A DNA stretch of 64,000 nucleotides, taken from positions 1 through 64,000 of the forward strand of contig JAEEVW010000011.1 of the NCBI GenBank assembly GCA_016291085.1, in the 5' to 3' direction. Made by a program: the position numbers and the translations under genes. Source of the stretch: Prevotella sp. GTDB taxonomy: Bacteria; Bacteroidota; Bacteroidia; Bacteroidales; Bacteroidaceae. This document shows, one piece after another, positions 43,646 to 51,599 of the stretch. The notes under the pieces were generated by a model, which searched no databases, was not told where the DNA came from, and saw nothing but the letters and a program-made list of their open reading frames with translations. How positions within the stretch are numbered: the stretch's first letter is position 1; each line of letters begins with the position of its first letter.

Positions 43646-43680
43646 AATAATGGCACGCAAATCAGCGTGCCATTATTATT
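43646..43680. terminator. Strong bidirectional terminator
   Basis: AATAATGGCACGC (43646-43658) and GCGTGCCATTATT (43665-43677), a perfect 13-bp stem with a 6-base loop, between convergent genes. Confidence 0.92.
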
Positions 43681-43714
43681 TGTCCCTAATCAAAGAATTC
43701 TGGAATTCAACGTC

Positions 43715-44968
43715 TTAGTCGAAGAAGCCGGGCTGTTTGTAGGGAATGCCCAGCTCGCGGTCGACGGTGGCGATGATGCCCTGGACCTGGCCCATGGCGA
43801 ACATGCGGCCCAGCAGGGTGTAGCCGGCGTTGTGACCGTGACTGCTCTCGTCCATAATGCCACCAGGCTTGTCGGTAAATGTCATACCGTGGTCAACGCG
43901 CATGGGCAGCTGTGGATTTTCCTTCTCGAAAATGCGGCAGAGCTCAATCAGGTCGGCGCGTCCGCCCAGATGGCTGGCCTCGGTGAAGTCGCCATTGGGG
44001 AAGATGTGGCATGAGCGCAGGTGAACAAAGTGGGTGCGCGATGCGAACTTCTTGGCCAGCTCAACGACGTTATTATAGGCACCAGCCGAGAGTGAACCGG
44101 CACAGAACGTCAAGCCGTTATGCTTGTTGGGCACGGCATCGAGGAACCACTGGATATCCTCCTCGGTGCGGACAATGCGCGGCAGGCCGAGAATCTCGAT
44201 GGGAGGATCGTCGGGGTGAACACACATATTCATGTTGCATTCCTCGCAAACGGGCATGATGGCCTCGAGGAAGTATTTCATGTTTTCGCGTAACTGCTTC
44301 TTGTCGATGCCTTTATACAACTCGAGGAACTCGCGGAACTTCTGGACGGGAGCCTCGTCGTTCTCGCTGAAGTTACCGCTGACGAAGCCCTGCGTCTTGA
44401 TGACAATATTCTCCACCAGCTTGTGGTCTTTCTCGGGAGTCATGGTCTTAGCCAGCTCGTCGCACTCGGCAATCACGCTGCGCCCCTGGCCCCAACCCTC
44501 GGGGAACTGGAACTGCTCCCATTCTTCGCGGGCACCTGGACGCTTCAGGATATAGATGTCGAAGTAGGCAAACTCGGCATAGTTGAAGTAGAGGTTCGTG
44601 GCACCGTTGGGATTGTTGTGGAACAGGTCGGTGCGGGCCCAGTCGAGTACAGGCATGAAGTTATAGCAGATGCAGTGGATGCCCTCTGCCGACAGGTTAC
44701 GAAGGCTCTCTTTGTAAACCTCAATCTGATGGTCGCGGTCAGGACCGCCATATTTGATAGTCTCTACGACAGGCAGCGATTCAACCACGCTCCAGCGCAT
44801 GCCGTAGCTTTCGATGTACTCGCGCAGTTCGTGAATCTTCTCACGAGTCCATACCTCACCCAGAGGTACGTCGTGCAGGGCGGTAACAATGCCCTCAACA
44901 CCGATTTGTCTCAGTTGTGCAAGTGTGATTTTGTCTTTCTTGCCAAACCATCTCCAAGTTTTTTCCAT
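43715..44968 (-). CDS. uxuA: Mannonate dehydratase
   Basis: 417 residues. Dehydrates D-mannonate to 2-keto-3-deoxygluconate in glucuronate breakdown. Seen: the family start MEKTWRWFGKKDKITLAQLRQ, ALHDVPLGEVW, YNFMPVLDWARTDL, NMCVHPDDPP, LTFCAGSLSAG, THFVHLRS and VDHGMTF; the His and Cys residues provide the metal site. Start ATG follows a possible -7 box 45 bases upstream. The usual partner (fructuronate reductase) is not in the window, so it is a lone member of the pathway here. Confidence 0.96.
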   Translation of the reverse strand: MEKTWRWFGKKDKITLAQLRQIGVEGIVTALHDVPLGEVWTREKIHELREYIESYGMRWSVVESLPVVETIKYGGPDRDHQIEVYKESLRNLSAEGIHCICYNFMPVLDWARTDLFHNNPNGATNLYFNYAEFAYFDIYILKRPGAREEWEQFQFPEGWGQGRSVIAECDELAKTMTPEKDHKLVENIVIKTQGFVSGNFSENDEAPVQKFREFLELYKGIDKKQLRENMKYFLEAIMPVCEECNMNMCVHPDDPPIEILGLPRIVRTEEDIQWFLDAVPNKHNGLTFCAGSLSAGAYNNVVELAKKFASRTHFVHLRSCHIFPNGDFTEASHLGGRADLIELCRIFEKENPQLPMRVDHGMTFTDKPGGIMDESSHGHNAGYTLLGRMFAMGQVQGIIATVDRELGIPYKQPGFFD

Positions 44969-45012
44969 AGTCTTACTGTTTTTATTATTACGATATTGTA
45001 ATGTTCAATGTT

Positions 45013-45020
45013 CAAAGTTA
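45013..45020 (-). promoter_or_regulatory. Possible -7 box for uxuA
   Basis: Minus-strand TAACTTTG overlapping the stop of the permease gene; no clear -33. Confidence 0.4.
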
Positions 45021-46265
45021 CTCATATCTCATCGAGCGTGCCGGGTGGATGTGGGAAATGAGGAAGCTGGGTGCGATGAGCACGAACAGCGATACCAGCA
45101 GGGTGACTACGTTGAGCAATACGATGATGGGGATGTTCAGTTCCATAGGCACCGTATCGACATAATAGCTGGCTGGGTCCAGATGGATCAAGCCTGTCTG
45201 CTGCTGGAGGATGACGATGCCCAGTCCGATGATATCGCCCAGCAGTATGCCCCGTCCGATGATGAAAGTGGCAAACCACAGGAAGGTATGACGCACCGTC
45301 TTGTTGCGCATGCCGAGGGCCTTGAGGATGCCAATCATCTGCGTACGCTCGAGGATGATGATGAGCAGTCCGCTGACCATTGTGAACCCTGCCACACAAA
45401 TCATGAGCACGAGAATGATCCACACGTTGATGTCGAGCAGTTCGAGCCATGAGAAGATGTGTGGATGTGCCTCGCGAATAGTCTGCGAGGTAATGAACCT
45501 GCCGTATTTGTCGGTCCTGTGGTTGACGTGTTGCACGAACTGTTCGGCTATGCTGTCGAGTTCGTCGAAGTCGTCGACCAATACTTCTGCACCGCTGCAT
45601 TCGTCAGCTTCCCAGCCATTAAGGCGTATGGGCACGTTGTAGTCAGTAAAGCAGAGCGACTGGTCGAATTGTGACATATGGGTCTCGTAGATGCCCTTGA
45701 CGGTGAATTTGCGTGCTCGAACGTCGTTGTCGCCAATGAAATAGGCAAAGACGCGCTGTCCTGCCTTCAGTCGCAACTTATTGGCCATCATGCGCGAGAT
45801 GAGCAGGGGATAGGACGACTGTCCATTGGTGAACTTCGGCATCTCACCCTCGACGATATGCTCGGAAAGGAAGGTTGCGTCGTAGTCGTTTCCTACACCC
45901 TTGAAGACAACGCCCAGAAAGTCGTCGTCTGTCTTGAGAATGCCCTGTGTGAGTGAGTAGCGCTCCACATGTCGTACTCCCGGAAAGCTTTTCATGGCTG
46001 TCATGAGCGAGTCGCTGATGGCGATGGGTGCAGGCTGGGAGATTTGTTGCGACATGTAGTTCTCCACCTGAATGTGGCTGCCGAATCCCACAACCTTATC
46101 GCGGATGGTGTGCTTGAATCCGAACACCACTGAAACGGTGATAATCATGACCGACAGTCCGATGGCCACACCGATGGTGGCAATACGGATGGCAGGACGG
46201 CTGACCTCTTGACGCTGTCCCTCAGAACCATTGATGCGACGGGCAATGAAAAGCGGAAGATTCAT
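45018..46265 (-). CDS. LolC/LolE-type ABC transporter permease
   Basis: 415 residues, four membrane helices in the FtsX/MacB arrangement: one near the N-terminus (IRIATIGVAIGLSVMIITVSVVFGF), a 200-residue periplasmic domain, then three helices at the C-terminus. By family it would help release lipoproteins from the inner membrane to LolA; a LolA-like gene lies 28 kb away. No ATPase is adjacent. The ATG overlaps the aminotransferase stop by one base (TGATG), so translation is coupled; the GTG one codon upstream is an alternative start. Confidence 0.85.
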   Translation of the reverse strand: MNLPLFIARRINGSEGQRQEVSRPAIRIATIGVAIGLSVMIITVSVVFGFKHTIRDKVVGFGSHIQVENYMSQQISQPAPIAISDSLMTAMKSFPGVRHVERYSLTQGILKTDDDFLGVVFKGVGNDYDATFLSEHIVEGEMPKFTNGQSSYPLLISRMMANKLRLKAGQRVFAYFIGDNDVRARKFTVKGIYETHMSQFDQSLCFTDYNVPIRLNGWEADECSGAEVLVDDFDELDSIAEQFVQHVNHRTDKYGRFITSQTIREAHPHIFSWLELLDINVWIILVLMICVAGFTMVSGLLIIILERTQMIGILKALGMRNKTVRHTFLWFATFIIGRGILLGDIIGLGIVILQQQTGLIHLDPASYYVDTVPMELNIPIIVLLNVVTLLVSLFVLIAPSFLISHIHPARSMRYE

Positions 46266-47464
46266 CACTCTACACGTCCAGGATAGGCTTCCAGTGCTTT
46301 ACGTAGTACGAAGAGTGCGCGCTCGAGGTCCTTCTTTTTCAGCACGTAGGCGATACGAACCTGATTGATGCCGGCACCAGGTGTGGTATAGAAACCGGCT
46401 GCTGGTGCCATCATGACTGTCTCGCCTTCGTATTCGAAGTCGGCCAGACACCAACGGCAGAACTTCTCGGCATCGTCGACAGGCAATTTCGCAACGGTGT
46501 AGAAAGCACCCATCGGGATGGGTGAATAGACACCGGGGATGCGGTTCAGACCATCGATGAGACACTTACGGCGCTCGACATACTCGTCGTAAACGTCGCG
46601 CAGGTAGTCCTCAGGAGTCTCCAGCGACGCCTCGGCCACAATCTGTCCGATGAGGGGCGGGGAGAGGCGAGCCTGACAGAATTTCATGACGGCCTTGCGC
46701 ACCTCGGCATTCTTCGTGATGAGTGCTCCGATGCGGATACCGCACTCTGAATAGCGCTTGGAGACAGAGTCGATAAGGATGACGTTCTGCTCGATGCCCT
46801 CCAGATGACAGGCAGAGATATAGGGTGAACCCGTATAGATGTATTCGCGATAGACCTCGTCGGAGAAGAGATACAGGTCGTACTTCTTCACCAAGTCGCG
46901 AATCTGGTTCATCTCGCGGCGGGTATAGAGATAGCCCGTCGGGTTGTTGGGGTTACAAATCATGATGGCCCGAGTGCGGTCGTTGATCAGCTCTTCGAAC
47001 TTCTCGACCTTGGGCAACGAGAAGCCTTCGTCGATGGTGGTGGCTATGGTGCGGATCTTGGCACCGGCCGAGATGGCAAACGCCATGTAGTTGGCGTAGG
47101 CGGGCTCAGGGACGATGATTTCGTCGCCAGGATTCAGACAGCTGAGGAATGCGAAGAGCACCGCCTCGGAACCGCCACTGGTGATGATAATATCGTCGGC
47201 TGTTACATTAATATTATATTTCTCGTAATAGCTGACGAGCTTCTCGCGATAGCTCAGATAGCCTTGCGAGGGTGAATACTCCAAGATGTTACGGTCTATC
47301 TGCTTCAAGGCATCGAGGGCCACCTGCGGAGTAGGCAGGTCGGGCTGTCCGATGTTCAGGTGATAGACCTTTGTTCCACGTTTTTTTGCTGCGGCTGCTA
47401 ACGGAGCGAGTTTCCTGATAGGCGACTCGGGCATCTCCAGTCCGCGTACTGATATTTCCGGCAT
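46265..47464 (-). CDS. Class I/II PLP-dependent aminotransferase
   Basis: 399 residues, aspartate/aromatic aminotransferase fold. Seen: HLNIGQPDLPTP, TSGGSEAVLFAF, VPEPAYANYMAF, CNPNNPTGYLYT, DEVYREYIY, and the PLP lysine in LIDSVSKRYSECGIRIG. The Cys-Gly-Ile-Arg sequence after the Lys is as in the family. The N-terminal 33 residues of the longer frame lie upstream of the promoter and are excluded. Exact amino donor is unclear; alanine or aspartate are possible. It shares a transcript with the LolC/E-like permease. Confidence 0.88.
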   Translation of the reverse strand: MPEISVRGLEMPESPIRKLAPLAAAAKKRGTKVYHLNIGQPDLPTPQVALDALKQIDRNILEYSPSQGYLSYREKLVSYYEKYNINVTADDIIITSGGSEAVLFAFLSCLNPGDEIIVPEPAYANYMAFAISAGAKIRTIATTIDEGFSLPKVEKFEELINDRTRAIMICNPNNPTGYLYTRREMNQIRDLVKKYDLYLFSDEVYREYIYTGSPYISACHLEGIEQNVILIDSVSKRYSECGIRIGALITKNAEVRKAVMKFCQARLSPPLIGQIVAEASLETPEDYLRDVYDEYVERRKCLIDGLNRIPGVYSPIPMGAFYTVAKLPVDDAEKFCRWCLADFEYEGETVMMAPAAGFYTTPGAGINQVRIAYVLKKKDLERALFVLRKALEAYPGRVE

Positions 47465-47490
47465 TGTTGTAAATTTACGTAAATCGTGTG

Positions 47491-47548
47491 CAAAGGTACG
47501 AAAAAAATGAGAAATCTCTTCACTATTCACTTTTTTTTTGTACTTTTG
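47491..47548. promoter_or_regulatory. Divergent -7 boxes: aminotransferase and pseudokinase genes
   Basis: CAAAGGTA at 47491-47498 (TACCTTTG, minus) is 26 bases before the aminotransferase ATG. TACTTTTG at 47541-47548 (plus) is 23 bases before the pseudokinase ATG. Neither has a clean -33 element. Confidence 0.55.
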
Positions 47549-47571
47549 CAGTCCGAAAAGCAAAGAAAACT

Positions 47572-48825
47572 ATGAACTACGAAGAATTACTGGCAGCAAG
47601 AAACGAAGGTCAGAAGCATCAAGTGATGCAGCCTATCGGTGGTTTCTATCGTGAACAGGTGGACGGCAAATGGCGTTGTGTGGTTGATATCCTTCCGGAA
47701 AAGAACCAAAACATTGCTTTCTCGAAAGCATTACAAGCTGAGTGTGAGAAGAATGCCACGCTGGTTGACAAGCATCAGATACACTTCACGCCTGTGAAAA
47801 ATGACCAGGGTGATGTGGAGCGTCTGGAACTGGAGTTAGGTAACTATCAGACCTTTGAGCAGTTGTTGATCGACAATCCTGCCATTGTGGCCGAAAAGGG
47901 ATTCATGGACACTGTGCTGGAATCGCTGGTGGAAGCCACCACCTATCTGCACAGTCAGCAATTGCGTCATGTGTGCTATTCGCCCAAGACCGTCTTTGTG
48001 CGCAAGGGTGACAACAAGGCAATGTTGCTCTCGCACGGCTCGTTCTATCACGCCTTGAGCGACTTGCAGGGGTTCTATGGCGACGATGCTCAGTATGTGG
48101 CTCCCGAGGTGTTGAACGGAGGTTCCGTCGACGACCGCTGTGATGTATACAGTATCGGAAAGTTTATGATGAGTCTGTACGATCAGTCCGACCTGCCGTT
48201 GGAATACCGTGGTGCCCTGAAGAAGGCCGCCAGCGAGTCGCCAGAGGACCGTTTCGATACCCCGGAAGACCTGCTGAAAGCCGTCCAGAAACGTCGTGCC
48301 AGCTTCAAGTCGCTCATCACATTCCTGATAGTGGGTGTGGTTACGCTGGTATGCATTGGGCTGTACTTTGAATATTTCCCCGAGACAACGCCTATAGAGT
48401 TTGTGAAGCCTGCTCCCCGTCAGCCAACCGACGATTTGATTGACGACGGCTTCGACCCTGCCGAGTTGGGTGTGACCAGTGACGGGGATTCGCTGGTGGT
48501 CGATGAGGCTGCCGAGCGCGACTTCCAGGCCAAGGCCGAGGAGATATTCCGCAAGAAGTATGAGAAGGAGGCCGACCGTATCCTGTCAAAGATATATAAT
48601 AAGGAATATATGAGCAACAGCGAGAAGAAATTCCTGTCGGAAAGCGAGTCGACCATCGAGGAGCTGATGAAGTCGCAGAGCAAACTGGGTGAAGAGGCTG
48701 GGCTTACCCCCGAGCGCTCACAGCTCATTGCCACAGAGATTATCGACCGCATCACCAACCAGAAAAAACAGCAGATGGGTGGTACGAACAGCCGCGGTGT
48801 GCAGTTGCCCGGAAAGAACTATTAA
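47572..48825 (+). CDS. Transmembrane protein-kinase-like protein lacking catalytic residues
   Basis: 417 residues from the ATG after the -7 box. Residues 90-240 follow the C-lobe of a Ser/Thr kinase: FMDTVLESLVEATTYLHSQQ (helix E), APEVL (178-182), DDRCDVYSIGKFMMSLY (191-203, the D-x-W-S-x-G region), and a final helix ending EDLLKAVQKRR. But the HRD loop reads HVCYSP (133-138) and the DFG position reads LSHG (153-156), so the catalytic and metal-binding Asp residues are absent. One membrane helix (about 248-265) is followed by an acidic extracytoplasmic region with a helical end. It is probably a signalling scaffold. First of a three-gene operon with DUF4494 and YggS. Confidence 0.75.
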   Translation: MNYEELLAARNEGQKHQVMQPIGGFYREQVDGKWRCVVDILPEKNQNIAFSKALQAECEKNATLVDKHQIHFTPVKNDQGDVERLELELGNYQTFEQLLIDNPAIVAEKGFMDTVLESLVEATTYLHSQQLRHVCYSPKTVFVRKGDNKAMLLSHGSFYHALSDLQGFYGDDAQYVAPEVLNGGSVDDRCDVYSIGKFMMSLYDQSDLPLEYRGALKKAASESPEDRFDTPEDLLKAVQKRRASFKSLITFLIVGVVTLVCIGLYFEYFPETTPIEFVKPAPRQPTDDLIDDGFDPAELGVTSDGDSLVVDEAAERDFQAKAEEIFRKKYEKEADRILSKIYNKEYMSNSEKKFLSESESTIEELMKSQSKLGEEAGLTPERSQLIATEIIDRITNQKKQQMGGTNSRGVQLPGKNY

Positions 48826-48852
48826 AGGGTAAAAAGGTAAAAGAGTAAAAAA
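48825..48852. repeat. GGTAAAA simple repeat
   Basis: AAAGGGTAAAAAGGTAAAAG and AGTAAAAAAA immediately before the DUF4494 ATG; same type as at 5774-5811 and 56456-56480. Confidence 0.7.
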
Positions 48853-48854
48853 AT

Positions 48855-49337
48855 ATGAGATCAAGAACAGCAATTTGGTTTGAGTGCAAGATCGCCTACG
48901 AGAAAGTGATGGAGGACGGCTTGCAGAAGAAAGTGAATGAGAACTATGTCGTTGATGCCCTGTCGTTTACAGAGGCCGAGAAGCGTATCATGGAAGAGAT
49001 GTCGTCGTATATCAGCGGCGAGTTTACCATCAAGGATATCAAGATAGCCCCCTATAAGGAGATTTTCTTCTCGGACGACGAGTTGGCCGACCGCTGGTAT
49101 AAGGCCAAGCTGGAGTTTATCACCATCGACGAGAAGACGGAGAAGGAGAAGCGCTCAGCTGTCAACTACCTGGTGCAGGCCGGTACGCTGAAAGGTGCCG
49201 TGGGCAATATCGAAAGCGTTATGGGCACGACGATGATTGACTATGTCATTGCCTCTGTGGCCGAGACCAAGCTGATGGATGTTTTCGAATACGGCAAGCA
49301 GGAACAGAAGGACGAAAAACCCGAGTTTGAAGGCTAA
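48855..49337 (+). CDS. DUF4494 protein
   Basis: 160 residues, soluble, function unknown. The start MRSRTAIWFECKIAYEKV, then ENYVVDALSFTEAEKRIMEE, ISGEFTIKDIKIAPYKEIF and KAKLEFITIDEKTEKEKR match my memory of DUF4494, a Bacteroidetes family often beside YggS, as it is here (2-base gap). The pairing suggests a shared role around PLP or amino-acid balance, which is inference. Confidence 0.85.
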   Translation: MRSRTAIWFECKIAYEKVMEDGLQKKVNENYVVDALSFTEAEKRIMEEMSSYISGEFTIKDIKIAPYKEIFFSDDELADRWYKAKLEFITIDEKTEKEKRSAVNYLVQAGTLKGAVGNIESVMGTTMIDYVIASVAETKLMDVFEYGKQEQKDEKPEFEG

Positions 49338-49339
49338 CG

Positions 49340-50011
49340 ATGTACGACGTAAAAGGTAATCTGCGCGAGGTTCTGAGCCATCTGCCACAGGGTGTCCGTC
49401 TGGTGGCCATCAGCAAGTATCACCCTAACGAATATATCGAGGCAGCCTATGCCGAGGGCCAGCGCACGTTTGGCGAAAGCCACGAGCAGGAACTGCGCCA
49501 GAAAGTAGAGACGCTGCCCGGCGATATCCGTTGGCATTTCATCGGTCATCTGCAGACCAACAAGGTGAAATACATCGCCCCGTACATCACGATGATCGAG
49601 GCTGTCGACTCGTTAAAGCTTTTGAAGGAGATTGACAAGCAAGCCGCTAAATGTGAGCGGGTTATCGATGTGTTGCTTGAACTGCATATCGCCGAGGAAG
49701 AGACCAAATACGGATTGACTCCTGATGCCTTACGCGAGCTACTGGCCGGTGGCGAATGGCGCACGTTGCAGCATGTCCGCATCTGCGGTCTGATGATGAT
49801 GGCTTCCTATGTCGACGACGAGCAGCAGATACGCTCTGAGTTCCGCTTGGCACATAGTCTTTTCGACGAGGTGAAAGCACGGTATTTTGCCGACTGCGAC
49901 TATTTCTGTGAGCGTTCGTGGGGTATGAGCCACGACTACCGCATAGCCGTGGACGAAGGATCAACCATGGTGCGCATAGGCACCACTATTTTCGGTCCGC
50001 GCGTCTATTGA
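49340..50011 (+). CDS. PLP homeostasis protein, YggS/PLPBP family
   Basis: 223 residues, alanine-racemase-like N-terminal barrel without a racemase C-terminal domain. The PLP lysine is in VRLVAISKYHP near residue 25; also FGESHEQELRQK, WHFIGHLQTNK, GLMMMAS and the C-terminal STMVRIGTTIFGPR. It binds PLP and buffers its pool. Spacing of 2 bases to the DUF4494 gene shows co-translation. It converges on the EFR1 gene with only 7 bases between the stops. Confidence 0.95.
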   Translation: MYDVKGNLREVLSHLPQGVRLVAISKYHPNEYIEAAYAEGQRTFGESHEQELRQKVETLPGDIRWHFIGHLQTNKVKYIAPYITMIEAVDSLKLLKEIDKQAAKCERVIDVLLELHIAEEETKYGLTPDALRELLAGGEWRTLQHVRICGLMMMASYVDDEQQIRSEFRLAHSLFDEVKARYFADCDYFCERSWGMSHDYRIAVDEGSTMVRIGTTIFGPRVY

Positions 50012-50018
50012 CAGAGGG

Positions 50019-50825
50019 TTATAAGCTGAATACGTATTGTCCGCGTTTCATCCTTCCCCAATGGATGGCATGCTGCGGACAATGGTGATAACAAGCCAGA
50101 CAATTCGTACAACTGCCGTCGTGCTTCCAGCGTGGCGGCAGTCCTTCTATATCGTCCACGGGGCAGAGTCGGGCGCATAAGCCGCATTGGATACATTGGT
50201 CGCTGTCGACCCAGAACTTCTCGTCGGTTATCAGGTGCTTGTTGTAATAACCGCCAATCACATAGGTGTAGGTATAGGGAATGGCCCCACGGATGAGTTC
50301 TGTCACGCCCTTGCGCCGTTGGCTGACGACGTCGCAGATGTGGGCAACCGTCTGCTGGGCTGCCGCAATCTTTTCCCGCTCGCGTTCCTTGGTATCCAGA
50401 TGCAGGAACGAGAAACACACATTCGATTCGGGCATCAATACGGCAAACACAGAATTGGTGTGAAGGCCTTTCTGCTTCAGTTCCTTGTTCAGTATCCGCA
50501 TGGCGTGGCCCATGTTGTCGCCGCACGTCGTCACCGCATAAACGTAATCCGTACAATCCGTGTTCGTCCTTATTTCTGTGTGATCTGTGAGATCTGTGTG
50601 ACTTTTTACAAACTGCGCCTTGCGGATGAATTCCCGTACGATTCTCGGTGGTTGCCAGCCATGTGTGGGGAAACAGAATCCCAGACGCTCACCGTCTTCC
50701 AGCTCGTAACGCATCACGTCTTTCTTCATCTCGTCAGGAATGAACAGCAGTCCCTCGCCGGTAGCCTTGGCCAGCTGCTGTGCCACCCAGCGCGTATTGC
50801 CTGTGCCTGTGAAATAGAATATCAT
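50019..50825 (-). CDS. EFR1-type ferredoxin-flavodoxin protein
   Basis: 268 residues. N-terminal flavodoxin-like domain (MIFYFTGTGNTRWVAQQL, residues 1-150) and two 4Fe-4S clusters at the end, CIQCGLCARLCPVDDIEG and CTNCLACYHHCPQ. It would shuttle electrons between flavin and ferredoxin partners in the cytoplasm. Residues about 74-94 (HTDLTDHTEIRTNTDCTDY) are encoded by a CACAGATCACACAGAT-type repeat that seems inserted in frame in a surface loop. Upstream lies a GTTAACGAAGTTAGAG simple repeat. The start chosen is the ATG that begins the flavodoxin fold; the longer frame is repeat-derived. Confidence 0.87.
   Translation of the reverse strand: MIFYFTGTGNTRWVAQQLAKATGEGLLFIPDEMKKDVMRYELEDGERLGFCFPTHGWQPPRIVREFIRKAQFVKSHTDLTDHTEIRTNTDCTDYVYAVTTCGDNMGHAMRILNKELKQKGLHTNSVFAVLMPESNVCFSFLHLDTKEREREKIAAAQQTVAHICDVVSQRRKGVTELIRGAIPYTYTYVIGGYYNKHLITDEKFWVDSDQCIQCGLCARLCPVDDIEGLPPRWKHDGSCTNCLACYHHCPQHAIHWGRMKRGQYVFSL
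50544..50604. repeat. ACAGATC/ACGGATT repeat inside the EFR1 gene
   Basis: On the minus strand the units CACAGATCTCACAGATCAC and CACGGATTGTACGGATTAC follow each other, the pattern of a widespread intergenic repeat. The frame is kept. No such insert belongs to the flavodoxin family as I know it. Confidence 0.7.
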
Positions 50826-50866
50826 AACTTCTCTAACTTCGTTAACTTCTTTAACATCTTCTCTTA
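50826..50866. repeat. TTAACTTC simple repeat
   Basis: Units AACTTC(G/T)TT and TCTCTAACTTC fill the space between the RNA methyltransferase and the EFR1 gene. Confidence 0.65.
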
Positions 50867-51570
50867 AACTCCGCACAGGTGATAGCTGTGGCAATGGCGA
50901 CGTTCAGACTTTCGGCAGTATGGACGCCAGCATGATAGTTGGGAATGAGCAGTCGGTGAGTGATACATTCTCTGACGGCTGGCGATATACCGTTACCCTC
51001 GTTGCCCATGACGATGATGCCGTTTGCCGAGAGTTCCTGCTCGTAGATGTTTTTCCCGTCGAGCAGCGTGCCGTAGACGGGACAACTGACTTGCCGGAAC
51101 AGCTCCAGCAGGTCGCAATAAATAATATGAACGTGAGCAATGCTACCCATGGTGGCTTGCACCACTTTCGGATTATACACGTCGGCCGTGTCTGCCGAAC
51201 AGTAGACGGTGTCAATGCCAAACCAGTCGGCAATGCGGATGATGGTTCCTACGTTACCTGGGTCCTGCACGCCGTCGAGCGCGAGGGCGAGAGAGGAGGG
51301 GAGAGGCAGCCCACCAGGCGTTTCCGGCATGTGGAAGACGGCCAGTACCTCCTGCGGGTGTTGCAGGAAACTGATGCGCCTCAGTTCGTCTTCCGTAATC
51401 TGCTGGCTGTCGGGCCACGACGTCGTCGAGAAGATAGAATGGGGGCGGAACCCTGCCTGCAACAGGTCGCCTACCACTTTCGGCCCTTCCGCCACAAACA
51501 GTTGCTCGCTCTTTCGGTTCTTCTTCATCTCCAGCGAGCGAATCAGCTTCATTTGGTTCTTGCTAATCAT
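50851..51570 (-). CDS. SpoU/TrmH-family RNA 2'-O-methyltransferase
   Basis: 239 residues. N-terminal substrate-binding part (MISKNQMKLIRSLEMKKNR, LFVAEGPKVVGDLLQAG) and the knotted SPOUT domain with LALDGVQDPGNVGTIIRIADW, GIIVMGNEGNGIS and the C-terminal AESLNVAIATAI. It methylates a ribose in rRNA or tRNA; the exact site cannot be told. It follows the symporter gene by 29 bases and precedes the EFR1 gene by 25, on one transcript. Confidence 0.92.
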   Translation of the reverse strand: MISKNQMKLIRSLEMKKNRKSEQLFVAEGPKVVGDLLQAGFRPHSIFSTTSWPDSQQITEDELRRISFLQHPQEVLAVFHMPETPGGLPLPSSLALALDGVQDPGNVGTIIRIADWFGIDTVYCSADTADVYNPKVVQATMGSIAHVHIIYCDLLELFRQVSCPVYGTLLDGKNIYEQELSANGIIVMGNEGNGISPAVRECITHRLLIPNYHAGVHTAESLNVAIATAITCAEFKRRC

Positions 51571-51599
51571 CTTTTTACATTATTACGCTACACTATGTC

